This document shows, piece after piece, positions 1 to 11,471 of a stretch of 64,000 nucleotides of DNA. Made by a program: the position numbers and the translations under genes. Numbering within the stretch: position 1 is the first letter of the stretch; each line of letters starts with the position of its first letter. Under the pieces are notes generated by a model. That model did not search any database. It worked only from the letters and a program-made list of their open reading frames with translations, and was not told the origin of the DNA. Source of the DNA: Bolinopsis microptera (taxonomy: Eukaryota > Ctenophora > Tentaculata > Lobata > Bolinopsidae); NCBI RefSeq assembly GCF_026151205.1, contig NC_087072.1:24951799-25015798 (forward strand), given 5' to 3'.

Positions 1-2797
1 GTAAAAAGCAACATGGTTAATATGTGTATACAGTGTGCTAGTTGCTACATGATACTACAAGGGCCGGGTTAGGGGGGGGGGGGGGGGGGGGCACATACAT
101 TTGGGCTTATTTCTCAGTCACTGAGTGCCCGATTGAAATAATTCTTTCTGTTATGACTTCCTATTATATATCATTCGAGGAATTTTTTTCCGGATGAACG
201 TTCAATTTTCGCGGTTTTTAGATATTTTGAATCCGTAGTTGGATCAAGTCAAATTATAATGATTTAGTTTGGCCTTTAAAATACACTTGTCATGAAAAAT
301 AAGGCAGCTTTAGCTACTAAGATGACCGAGATATCGAGCATGATAAAGAGTTAATTCATTACGTAGTGTCAAGTGATTGGGTTGACATATATTTAGATCC
401 GAACGATGGGAATCGTGCAGAAAACCCAATTACGATGTCGTTATGTACGCTATCACATGATTACTGAAACAAATTGACATAATTTCAGATCATATTCCAC
501 ATTAAATAACCCATTGCGATATGTTAAAATGGAGTTTGTAGCATGTTCACAAACACAAGCATAAGCAATTCAATGTTGATTGGGCGTGACCTCTAAAATT
601 TGAATTTTAACATTTTGGCGACAGAATCTTCGAATGAGTAGTTTCCGTATACCATCTGCAAAGTTACAGGTCTCAAATATATGACACATGGCTATGTTTT
701 AAGACCCAACGAATGTGTACCCCCCCCCCCCCCCCCGCGCCGGCCCCTTGTAGTTACAGGATACCCCCCCCCCCCCCCCCCGGCCCCCCTGTAGTTACAG
801 ATAACCCCCCACCCCCGCCCCCTGTAGTTACAGGATATATCGTTATATTGCAACACTCACTTCATAAGTCACTTCGTAGTCTGTAGGGCCCCACAGCCAG
901 GAGAACATGCTATCCAGTGTGTGTTTGTGTGTAGTTTTATAGTAGTGGATCAGTGTACTAGCAGAAGTGTTAAGCTCTCTAGGAAGTAGAGCTTCTTCTG
1001 CAGATCAGATGATTCTCTTCAGAGTGTGTAACCACCAGCATCACATAAACCCAACGGTAGAGGGACCAACAACAACACTAAGGAAACGAAAGACACAGGA
1101 AAAGTGGGTAGAAGGTTGAGTGTTACGAAAAGATGAGTTGTTATAGGATTTGTGCTAAAGTTCGTTATGTTGCGTCCCTTCCTCCCTCGTACGTAATTAC
1201 ATTTACCGCCTATAACATGACTTTAGGATGATAATAAATGTACCATAATATATTACTTGACCTTGGCCTTTGTGATGATAAGTGAATTAAATATTCATCT
1301 AGTTGAGATACTGAGACACTATGATAGATACTAGATACTGTTAAACGCTTTCTAATGTTGTTTATAAACAACTATATCTAGAATCTAGATTTATCTCCTC
1401 AAGACTTGCTGTCTACAATGGACAGCTTGTGCTGAACAGCTGATAAGAAGCCACTCACTAATACCCGGCTGAGTAACTTGAGTAAATAACATCAAAGTCG
1501 CAATGTTTGGTTTGGCAATGTGCCCTCAGTTTTTATGGAAAACTTTACCCAACTTATCCCAATATTTGACCCTTTGTGAATACCGAATAGGCCTAGTAAT
1601 CTAATGAAAGGCCTCGGTAAACCAATAACTCGAGACAGGGATCTTGCATTTATAGAGTTATAGGGGATGATGGAAAATTCGACCCACTAAATAATGAATA
1701 GATAGTAAAATTAACATTAATCTAGAGTTCAGCGGTATTGGAAATGTAAGAACATTCATGAGAAATATGCGATTAATTTTCATGTTAGTAGGAGAGATTC
1801 AATGTGATTTTATTACGGGACTAAAATACATGACTAAGATGGAGCTATACATACTTATTAGTACTTACTACACGAGAAATAGAGTGCCGAACGTGATGAA
1901 AACATTTTGTAATGTGATTAATTGTCCCAGTGGTCAGTAGCTGAGGCACATCATTCAGACAATCAAAATGCGTTCAAGCCAGTGTGGTTGAATATTACAA
2001 GCATAATCGTGTGACGCAAAATGGAAAATAAATCACAAATGTTGGATAAAGTCGTATGATTATCGCACAATGTTAACAGTTAACCGCCGACACACAACGT
2101 TAGACGATCTCACGAATTCATCACTGATTAGCTTCAGATTTAACTAAACGATATGCTTACTATGATTGATACGATAGCTCTTAACACGATTCCCAAGTAG
2201 CTCCATCTAGTCTGTAACACTGTCACACGAACATGGAACTAGACGTAACAGTCCATGTAAAAACTGATCATTCTAGAACACTGTACCTAGAACACGAAGT
2301 ACGGAAATATTTTAAACATCTCTTCTTAATCGACATTTGGATAGTATACATATTATAGACTATAATTATACAGATGATTGCTAATAAAGATACATCTTAA
2401 CATGATAATCTATAGATGTAGATGCAAGCGGCAGCACTCTTAAAATGTCATGAAATGTTACAACCGGTGATTGTTCAAGTAGTTGGCCCGAGGGTCGTTG
2501 TCGCTGCTTTGTTACAGCTCTTTGTAGTGTGAGCGTAAGTAATCAACTTTATGATTTCGTTTGTTGTACAGTTAAAACAGGAACTTTAAAAGTAGCATGT
2601 TAAATCAAACTCGATGATTTCTAGAGACAACTTCGTGAAACGTTCGCGAAAGTTTCAGGGTATAATTATGCCAGTGTTCTCATGTTATTTTATGAGCTAA
2701 AAGTATTGGTAACAACAGGAGTAGTTAATTCGAAAATAACTTAAGATACTTTTCTTGCTCATCACTCATGACCCCAAGTCCACAATGTTTTCAATTT
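1..2797. other. AT-rich left flank without recognisable genes
   Basis: No convincing coding region: the longest open frame is about 60 codons and resembles nothing I know. Apart from the G/C homopolymer structure at 52-835 I see only AT-rich intergenic sequence. The tandem duplication starts at about 2798, where the sequence begins to match 31098 onward; the sequence to its left has no counterpart in the window. Confidence 0.6.
52..835. repeat. Inverted G-run / tandem C-run structure, possible TIR element
   Basis: A run of 20 G (72-91) preceded by CTACAAGGGCCGGG is mirrored by runs of 17 C (720-736) and 18 C (764-781), each followed by GGCC-rich sequence and TTGTAGTTACAG or CTGTAGTTACAG. A third, degenerate C-rich unit follows at about 804-833. 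The right side is thus a three-unit tandem of a C-run plus a GTAGTTACAG block, inverted relative to the left end. The roughly 630 bp between has no ORF. This could be a non-autonomous TIR element with multiplied ends. No target-site duplication was found, and homopolymer lengths are unreliable. Confidence 0.4.
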
Positions 2798-2900
2798 TCT
2801 CGCAGTCCAATGTTTCCCACTATAACTTATCTTATGCCCTAGAAGTAGAAAACAATTTTTTGAAAAAAGGTCTTCTAATCCTAAAAATGTCCTTTTTAGC

Positions 2901-3982
2901 TCAAAATTGTCTCCAAGATCCAAAATTTCCTCGCAGATAATCTGTGGGCTCATGACTGTTATCCATGTAGCTGTGGAATGTGGATACTGGATAACATCCA
3001 TGACTGAGCGGTGGCTGTGACAAATTTTGTCTGGAGTCTAAACACCATAATTAGATATGCATTTCCTTTGTTCTTCCTATAATGTTGCTAGAACAAAGAA
3101 AAATCTATCACAAAAATTAGATTTTAAATTAAGTTAATCATACAAAAAATGAACATATCTTCCTTTTGCTTGTCTAGATATCCACTGGACCCAACTTGAT
3201 TAATTTATTTATTTGTAACTATAAAGAAGAATTATCATTTGGAGTGAATGGGATATTTCAGTTACACTTTCTATTTCAAAAATTTTGTATCCTTTTGCAT
3301 TAAATTGATCTGGATACTTCCTTGGCACTTTATTCTGCAGCACAAGAGTCAAGTAGCTGGAATTGGAAAGCATACAATCGGCATCAGGGCAGCCAATTCT
3401 GTCCTCACACAGATTATGTATTGTCTAGCTACACAAGCCTATACCTATATTAGGTTACTAGACAGTAGACACCCTCAGAAAATACAGTGAGTCTTTCATC
3501 TTGTTTTGTAGGCGAGACAAGATATGAGTTGGACAAAGAAAATCTTTAGCCAAACTTACTATACAGCCAAATTCATCAACAGGAAGTAAATAAGGTCGAA
3601 ATCAAAATAAGATCCAAAAAATCTACCTGATAAAACATAAATGTAAAAGTAAAGTAAAGTAAAAATTATGACATCACAATGTCACAGGGACAAAAGGATT
3701 TCGCGGCGATTTTGGCCAAAAATCGCGATACCGCGAAATACATTTCGCGGTATATTAAACTATACATAAAATTTGTCGCGGAGAATGGGAAATTTCGCGG
3801 TTTCGTACATGCCGCGAAATCCTTTTGTCCCTGCAATGTCATAATTTGTACATTACTTTTACTTTGATATTCTATCAGATACAAGATATAAAATGAATTC
3901 ATAAATACTTCCAACACATATGTACTTACCACCATATATTTCCTAAGCAAGCTTCTGGTGTCTGTGACCACTTGAGACTTGG
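2901..3982 (-). CDS. Exon-like blocks of an unidentified spliced gene (copy A), 3' end
   Basis: Three blocks on the minus strand have compatible phases and splice signals: 3930-3982 (acceptor TAG, donor GTAAGT, ends in phase 0), 3268-3424 (acceptor CTAG, starts in phase 0, weaker donor GTGTAA, 157 nt), and 2901-3037 (acceptor TTTAG, ends at TGA). The joined product is about 115 residues, cysteine-containing, with pieces such as RSLLRKYMV and GCPDADCML. I do not recognise the family. The same blocks recur at 31194-32122 with the splice sites intact. An alternative frame across 2762-3001 is also open, so the last exon's frame is uncertain. Upstream exons may lie at 5060-5756. Confidence 0.4.
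3677..3841. mobile_element. 149-bp hAT-type MITE with 8-bp TSD
   Basis: The element spans 3685-3833 with perfect 23-bp terminal inverted repeats beginning CAGGGACAAAAGGATTTCGC. It is flanked by CAATGTCA at 3677-3684 and 3834-3841. The matching position in copy B (about 31968-31980) reads straight through a single CAATGTCA, so the empty site is visible in the same window. An 8-bp target duplication and a CAG start are typical of the hAT superfamily. There is no coding capacity; the inner part is also TTTCGCGG-rich and partly palindromic. It must have moved by a transposase encoded elsewhere. Confidence 0.9.
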
Positions 3983-4616
3983 CTAAAGGTTTTGAAGGTT
4001 ACGTTCTGCAAAAGGTTGCAAATCAGATCAATGCAAATTGCAATTTACGCCAATTTACTTCAATTATTTTCTCAATTTCTTTATGGGTAGGAATGCTTTA
4101 GATGAAACATTTAAGACTATGTATCCAAGATGCCAAGATGTTGTTTTTTATGAGATTGTTGTTATCTTGTTTTTGATATTGAGATGCTAGTCCTGTGTTT
4201 GCTGAACTAGGAGAGAACCGTATTGTAAACATCAGATTTTAGAAACAAAGTTTTCTTTAGAATGGCATAGCAGTGCAATAGTGCTGTCTGCCAAAATAAT
4301 CTGATTTGATAAGTTTAAAAATAGAGTTGCAGTTATTATGCAAATTTTACGCCATCATAATATATGGTAATGAATTCGGAAACGTATTAGTTATGTTGTA
4401 AAACACAAAAATTACCTGTTGACTTAGAGAATTGGTGAGTAAGATAAACATTGCAATGATCCCAACCGTTTTACTTTTACAGATCACAACTTAAGAATAA
4501 TCACATGATGATTATAATTTAAATGGTGCTGTGAGATAATAGACCGTGGAGATGTCACCTAGCCTGACAAGATTGACACCGTTGAAATTTGCATGAAACC
4601 TTGCTTGTGATGATGT

Positions 4617-5488
4617 GAACCTAAGATGAGAAGTACGGACTCGTTTAGGGGGAAAAGTACGTACTTGTACGCAACTTTGAAAAGTCCGACTCATACGACG
4701 TACGACTAAGATTTTGTTTTTGAATTATTATCATCGAGGCCGTTGTAAAATGTAAATGTAATTGTTTGCCGATATTAGAGAAAATATGCCGTTCGCAGAC
4801 AAATTGAACACACAATTCTTAGATCAGGCAGGCATTTTTTAAAAAAGTAAAACAAAAATTACTAGACAATTTCAATGAAACTAATAAATCAATGAAACTA
4901 ATAAATCAATGTTTTAGCTCATTTTACAAAGTCAAATATTTAAAACAATTAAAATTGTATAGTGCTCAATTTGTAAATGACTAGTTGATCTTTGCTATTG
5001 GAAGTTTGTCAAAGACTGGCAGCTAGCGGGGCAAGGAATGCACGGGCTTAGGGGCTTTTGTGCACACCAGAACACTAGCTCGGTAGATTTTTGGAAACTA
5101 GAAGGACTGAAAACTAAAATTGTTTTTGATGGAGGCTGAGGCATGTTTTTGAGAGGGACGGTATAATAGCTTGTGGTAACAACTGGCCTTTACTTTAATA
5201 GGATGAAGTTTTAGTTTTAGGACAGGAAGAAGGCATTAAGAAGATTTGCTCTTTGTTTACAAGGCAGAATATAAGCAATGTTGGTTATAATATGTATTAC
5301 TTACTTATTCAAACAGCTTGTTTAAAAGCTGTTTTGAAAACGCTCAATATAAGTCCGTAACTTGCGATTTAGAACTCTTCCATTAATTTCTAGAAGGAGA
5401 ACTTTTCAGTAGAATTGAAAAGTACGTACGATACGAGTAAATTGAAGTCCGACTCATTTGTACTTCTCATCTTAGATGTGAACCCTCC
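4617..5488. repeat. Inverted-repeat-bounded segment, internal 430 bp missing in copy B
   Basis: The left arm (4617-4707) contains AAGATGAGAAGTACGGACTC and AAGTACGTAC. The right arm (5400-5488) contains the reverse complement, TACTTCTCATCTTAGATGTG, and matching GTACGTAC blocks. Arms are imperfect over roughly 80 bp. In copy B the arms remain (about 32866-32950 and 33228-33302) but 4872-5306 is absent. This looks like an old palindromic or MITE-like element that has itself rearranged. I see no clear target duplication. Confidence 0.45.
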
Positions 5489-5756
5489 TTTCAATGATAT
5501 GAACCCTACTCAATGAAACAACAAATTTCAATGAAACAAGAAATTTAATTTTAGCACATTTTTACAGAATAAAAAGATGTAAAACAATTCATAAAATATA
5601 ATGCCCATTTGGTGCATGACTTTTTGTCCTTGACTGCTAGTTTGGTTTAAGAAGGACAGGTAACTAACGGGGCAAGGAATGCGTGTGCCTGGAAGCTTTT
5701 GCACACACCAAAATGCTAGTTCAGTTAAGTTTATAGAGACAAGGCTCAGATTAGGA
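5010..5756 (-). other. Two tandemly related exon-like units on the minus strand
   Basis: Two minus-strand blocks follow strong polypyrimidine/TAG acceptors, one starting at 5756 (after TTTTTCTTCTAG) and one at 5097 (after GTCCTTCTAG). Both begin in the same phase and encode related peptides sharing TEL-x-FWC-x-QK, then IPCP, then a serine-rich stretch. The first unit is preserved in copy B (33347-33601 region); the second lies in the 430 bp missing from copy B. They could be duplicated exons of the gene whose 3' end is at 2901-3982, or a repeated non-coding segment. Donor sites are not clear. Confidence 0.3.
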
Positions 5757-6839
5757 CTAGAAGAAAAATTGTTAGCAGACATTAGGGGCTCTGTTTATAA
5801 ATTATAATTGTAACTATATAGGTTGCAGTCTTGTTGTGACAAAAAGCTACTCTAAAACATGCTTTAGTTTATACTAACAGGAACCCGTCTACCCTAAAGT
5901 GGTGGCAAGACTCGAGAGACTAAAACAATTATTACCTATTTGATTGAAATAAATTTTCGTGCACATACAGAATGAATGGTTAATAATTTAATATATATGT
6001 AGACCAAGCTCTGTGCACGGGATGCTTCCTGGAAGAATCCAGTTCTTTTAGCGGGGCACCCTACCTAAAGCCAAATTGAGATATAATAATCATATTCCTA
6101 GAGAAATAATCAGAAATCGAATACCAATCAAATAATATGATATATATGAGTAGTAACCATATTTACTATGCAAAATGCCCCAACCACATAGTGTAAATTT
6201 ATATAGAATTCAAATTCCATATCATCATTAAACCTCAATACCTAGTCAATATAATAGCCCAAGCAAAATTAAATAACTTCTTATATACCTTACTGTCATA
6301 CTACAAATTAATTAAACATTTGAAATCTGTTGACCAGAGAATAAATTTCTAAGCCTAATGCAAGTGAAATAATTTAGATGCAATAATGAATGCCTAATGT
6401 GAGTATCATTTGTCAATGTCCTTGTAAAAAAGTCTGTACAAGAGATATGAGTAACTAATATAGAAGAAAAAACAGAAAGTTGTCGTCTGTTGTAAAATAA
6501 ATAAAATATCTAGAATATAAATTAGAATATAAAATAACATTCAGTCAATGTGTCGTCAATAAACTGTACAATTATCAAATGTTAAAACTGGGTGATACAG
6601 TCACCAAAAAAAAATACTAAGTATGATAAGTTAATAAATTAAATGTGGTCTATAAAACTACCACTAAGTATAATAGGTCAATAAATTAAAAGTGGTTTAT
6701 AAAACTACCACTGTGGGAACCCCTTCTCCAGTTAAAACATGTCTGTCATGTGCAAAATCAATCAGAATGGTAAGGTGGTAAAAAAGGGAATATCTTTTCG
6801 ATACATCAATTATATATGCCTCAGATTTAAAAGAATTAG

Positions 6840-8526
6840 AAGTTACTTAGTTATCGGCGACTATGATTGCAGTGTAAAATTTGTCATATGAATTGTCGAC
6901 GGTATAATTAGGGTCTGTTGTTATAGATGATAGTAACTTTACCAGGGCACTAGCTAATGTCATTAACTGTTCGTTCTCCAGTGGTACCTTCCCAAATGCT
7001 CTAAAAACTGCGAAAGTCGTTCCTATCCACAAAGGTGGTTCAAAATTGGAAGTAGCTAATTATAGGCCGATCTCTCTTTTGGGATCATTCTCGAAAATTT
7101 ATGAGAAACTTATGCATGCTCGTGTTTTAGAATTTTTAGATAAGAACGATTCTCTTTTCGAAAATCAATACGGATTTCAGCCAGGAAGATCGTGCGAACA
7201 TGCACTGCTCAATGCCCAAAATTCCATACTACACTCTCTGAATAAGAAACAAATTTCCCTACTGCTCCTGCTCGATTACAGTAAAGCCTTTGACGTGCTT
7301 GATCATGAGACCTTGCTTAAGAAGCTTGACCATTATGGGATCAGGGGAGTCGCGCACGAATGGTTTAGATCTTACCTTTGTAATCGATCTCAATACGTAA
7401 CTTTAAACGGAACTTGCTCTTCTAGCATGCCCATAGTTTACGGCGTACCTCAGGGTAGCATTTTAGGACCTCTCTTATTTGTAATTTATATAAACGACCT
7501 ACCTGGAATTAGTGATTTTGCAAAGTTCATCCTTTATGCCGACGACGCAAACATATTAATTAGTGGAACCACCCTAGAAGAAATACAATTAAAAGCTAAT
7601 CAGCTAATTTCACGTCTTGTAGATTGGGTAGGTGTTAATGGGCTATCTTTAAATGTAAAAAAGACGTGTTATATGATTTTCACTAGAAAAAGAATCGACT
7701 TCAGCGGCTTTAATTTGTCCATTGACAACACTGTAATCGAACGTAAGACTGAAGCAAGATTTTTTAGGAGTGATCCTAGACGAAAAGCTCACTTGGCAAA
7801 AACACATTACGGCCGTTAGAATAAAGATGGGTCGCTACCTCGGAGTTATGTATAAGCTAAAGCACCTTCTACCTATCAAAGCCCGCCTAAACATTTTCCA
7901 AAGCCTTGTCCAATCCCATCTAAATTTCTGTTCTTTAGTGTGGGGATTTGCCTCAAAATGTCACATTGAATCTCTGTTCACCAAGCAAAAGCAGGGAATT
8001 AGAGCTGTTATGTCAGGATATGTAAATTATAGATATAAAGACGGCAATCCCCCGGAGCACACAAAAAGTGCGTTTAGATTGCATAATATCCTAACAGTCC
8101 ATAGCGTCATTGTAAAAAACGCTCTTATTCTACTACACAAAGTAAGGAACATGCCAAGCCTTCTCCCTAAATCCATCAAAGAACTTTTCCCTCACGATAT
8201 TCCCACCTATAATTCCACATTCGAACATAAACCTGTCTTGGTTCACAACTTACAACGGCCCAACATTTAGAAATACTCTTTTCTTCAAAGGACCCATGCT
8301 CTCTATTACAAAACAAAGTAAGGATATAACTATTCCAAGTTCTACCTTTTCAATTGAAATCTTTAAAAATTCAGCTAAGCGCGAACTCCTCAAGCTGCAA
8401 AGCTCAGGAGACGATGAAAATTGGCCAAATTTCTTACTTTATAGTATACCTGGGCTAAGAAAGTCTCAAAGAGAAGGGCGCTCGCAAATAGACTACAGCA
8501 CCGAGTTAGTAAGCGACAACGCGTAA
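6840..8526 (+). pseudogene. LINE reverse transcriptase, CR1/Jockey-group-like, frameshifted
   Basis: Reverse-transcriptase half of a non-LTR retrotransposon, which would copy its RNA at a nicked target. The open reading starts at about 6908 and reads through KVVPIHKGG, NYRPISLL, QYGFQPGRS, DYSKAFD, GVPQGSILGPLLF and the catalytic YADDAN box. A frameshift at about 7765-7800 moves to the next frame (7770-8270, thumb and C-terminal region, GVMYKLKHLLP). A second break near 8265-8296 leads to a last open piece ending at 8526. The endonuclease half is absent. Wording resembles the CR1/L2/Jockey group; no clade is assigned. Dead copy. Confidence 0.85.
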
Positions 8527-8899
8527 AGAAAGATCACTCCGCGACAAATGACCATGATCTGTTAACAACAACACATCATTTTAATTTCACTGCCATATAT
8601 GCAATGCCGAATTTACATCTGCCGCGCAAAAAACTTTTTATCAATTACTATTAAATAGTAATTAGCATGTTTACAAATTGCGGACTTCAACCAGTTTTGC
8701 AGACCGTTAGTTATATAGTACTTTTAGTAAGGCATTACTTTTAATATATTTATTTTACATTATTATATTTTAGTGTGACTTCTATAATTTCATTTATGTA
8801 ATAACCATTGATCAATAAATTGCGGCACACGCCAACCTCCACCGTGGGGTTTCAAAACAAAAACAAGCTGTTTCTTATACGAATCACTAAGCTTTTAAC
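8527..8899. other. Junction between two tail-to-tail LINE remnants
   Basis: AT-rich sequence following the plus-strand LINE ORF and preceding the 3' end of the minus-strand LINE. It contains AATAAATTGCGGCACACGCC, which may mark one LINE's 3' end. No other feature is seen. Confidence 0.4.
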
Positions 8900-11471
8900 A
8901 TCGGGCAGATTTCGTAGATCTGTTGGAACATTATTCCAACATTTTGCCCCCAAGTATTGAAAGTTTTTGTGATGTTGATCTATTGACATAAAGGTTGCAG
9001 CTTTCGCCGCTCCCTACTACCTCCTGATATGTAACTAAATTTGTTCATAAAGTTTGTAGGACAATTGTCATGGATGATTCTAAACATATAATTTGACAGA
9101 TGGAGTTGTCGTCTAAGATGGAGTGGTAACCATTTCATGTCTCTATAAACATTAAGGCTGCTCTCTGTTTTTGGAACGTTGAGAGCTATTTTGGCTACCT
9201 TTTTGTACAGAGTGTCAAGTTCAGCAAGTTTTGTCTTGCCAGCTCTACAATAGATCGTGTCTAAATAATCGAATTGTGGCAACATGAGTGCATTGGCAAA
9301 CATTTTCCTATATTTAATGGGTAGCAGTGCTTTACTTCTATACATGGCACCAATTCTCTTCATGACCTTCCTAATAATATAATCTACATGGCTTTTGAAG
9401 TTTAATTTACTATCTAGAATGAGGCCAAGATATTTTGTCTCTTTGCACTCCTTGATTGTGAAAGTTACCTCATTACAATCAATGGTTATTTCATCATGTT
9501 GGTCAACAGAATCAAACAATAGGAATTCAGTCTTCTTTTCATTGAGTGATAATTTATTAACACTGAGCCATTTAAAGATTGTCATAAGTTCTATTTTCAT
9601 GTTTATAAATGTGCTTCTGCAGGTTTGATCAAAGAATAGTGCACCATCATCTGCAAATAGAAAGGGCTTAGATAGGTTACAGGCATAAATGATGTCATTT
9701 ATGAAGATACTAAATAATATAGGCCCAATGATGCTTCCTTGTGGTACACCACTCAGAACTTCTAAAATGAGCTTAGATTGCCATTGATCCTAGTGCATTG
9801 ATATCTACAAGATAAGAAGTTCTTAAACCAGGTTAAAGCAATGCCACCAATTCCATAATATGCCAATTTTTGAAGCAATATTTCATGATTCACTGTGTCA
9901 AAGGCCTTCTTAAGATCAAGAAAGATGATTCCTGGTTTATAAGACTTAGATTTACTCATATATATTTCGTCCATCAGATCGTACATCAGATAAGTTGTGG
10001 AGTGATTTTTCCGAAAGCCATATTGATGCCGGATGAAAGTTTGTTCTCTTCCATGTAATCAGTGAGTTGCTTGCCGACAAAGTATTCTATAAGTTTTCCT
10101 ACAAGTGGAAGGATGGATATTGGCCTGTAATTATTAGGATCATTTTCATTCCTGCCTTATGGATGGGAGTTACTCTAGCTTTTTTACAAAGGGTTGGTAC
10201 AACACCTGTATTAAGGCTCAGATTGACAATGTGGGTCAGTGGCTCAACTATGTGTGGTACAGCTTGCTTAAGTAAAATAGAGGCACATTGTCATATGAGG
10301 CCTTGTCATTCTTGAGGCCGTTTCGACATACATTAGGATATCAGTTTCATTTCTTTCTTGGAATCTATCAAATGAGATATTAGAAGTTCTAGGAGGTAAA
10401 AAATCAGTAAAAACTAACTCTTTCAATATTGGGGGCCTGATTTTGTAATCTTGATCCAACATTTGCAAATGAAAGTTAAATAGCTCAGGATCATTCTCAT
10501 TGATAGTTTGACAATTAGTTGTACCAGGGGGTCATTGTTATCTGCCAGTTTGATTAGTTTTCCATATCCCATTAAGAATCTTTCTTCGGCACTTTTACAC
10601 TTGTAGATCATCGAGTACATTAGCAATTTTGCAGGTTTTAGATAATTTATTACGAATTTTTCTCTGAACTATTGTAGCAATCCCAGGCCTCTTTACCACT
10701 TTATACATTTGCTACATGTACCACTTTTATTGCAATTTCATTGTCTCTCTTATCCTTCTTTTTACGGAATTTCTTTAGAAGAAAATGTGTATGATTAATG
10801 GCATATATAAACAGTTCCAGTTGAAGGGTTTATGTATCGAACTTTTTCATGCCTTTCTATGGTCTTGCAAGGGAAAGAAGGTTGCTTATGCCTGTTCAAT
10901 TTATAGATGACAAGGGCTGCTCGTGATTGCTTCACATCTGTACTTTCAATAGATGGACCTGTATTAATCAGAACAGGTTGGGGTTCTAGATAGTTCTAAG
11001 GAATTGATTAACATTCGTTTACAATGGTTTTTCTAATTTCAACACTTCTCAAATTTAGGAGTATAGGTACTTTCCACAATCTCATCTCACACATAATTGC
11101 TTGATGATCTCCCAATTCGTTCTCAAGACAGATAGATTGGACAAAATATGCCTAACAGTTAGTGAATATTCATAAATAGTAGTCTGCAGGTAACATTGTC
11201 TCCACGTTTCTGCAAACTCTTGGTTACTCCCCTTGAATGGGTTTTGAACTAGTTGTAACATCTCAAGGTCATATCTAATTTTTTGTACTGGGTGGATGTG
11301 ATCGTATTCTGGTTCAATGTTTATATCCCCAATCCAGAGCATCCTTTTTCCCATGTCAATTTTTTCATGCAAAAATGAATGTATTTCAATAAAAGTTATC
11401 AACCTGCAATAATTTCCAGAGCGATAGATGCAGCAAAAAACATTGATCTTGCTATTCTTAAGCTCACCCAT
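8900..11471 (-). pseudogene. Degenerate EN-RT LINE, minus strand
   Basis: Read on the minus strand: an endonuclease remnant (11082-11471) with WIGDINI in place of the usual GDFN box and a decayed DHILSN-like block. Next is a poorly preserved linker (10268-10626), then RT pieces: QYGFRKNHST and FLDLKKAFDTVNHE (about 9762-10040), a frame break, FLFADDGAL (about 9640-9660), and the thumb and C-terminal region (8980-9600). At least three frame breaks and several stops make it non-functional. Overall order EN then RT is that of the Jockey/CR1 supergroup. It differs clearly in sequence from the plus-strand LINE next to it. Confidence 0.8.

Noticed and set aside
2762-3001. 79-codon minus-strand frame as a stand-alone gene
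   Set aside because: Preserved in copy B, but it overlaps the terminal exon of the spliced model in another frame; splice phases favour the other frame, so it was not called separately.
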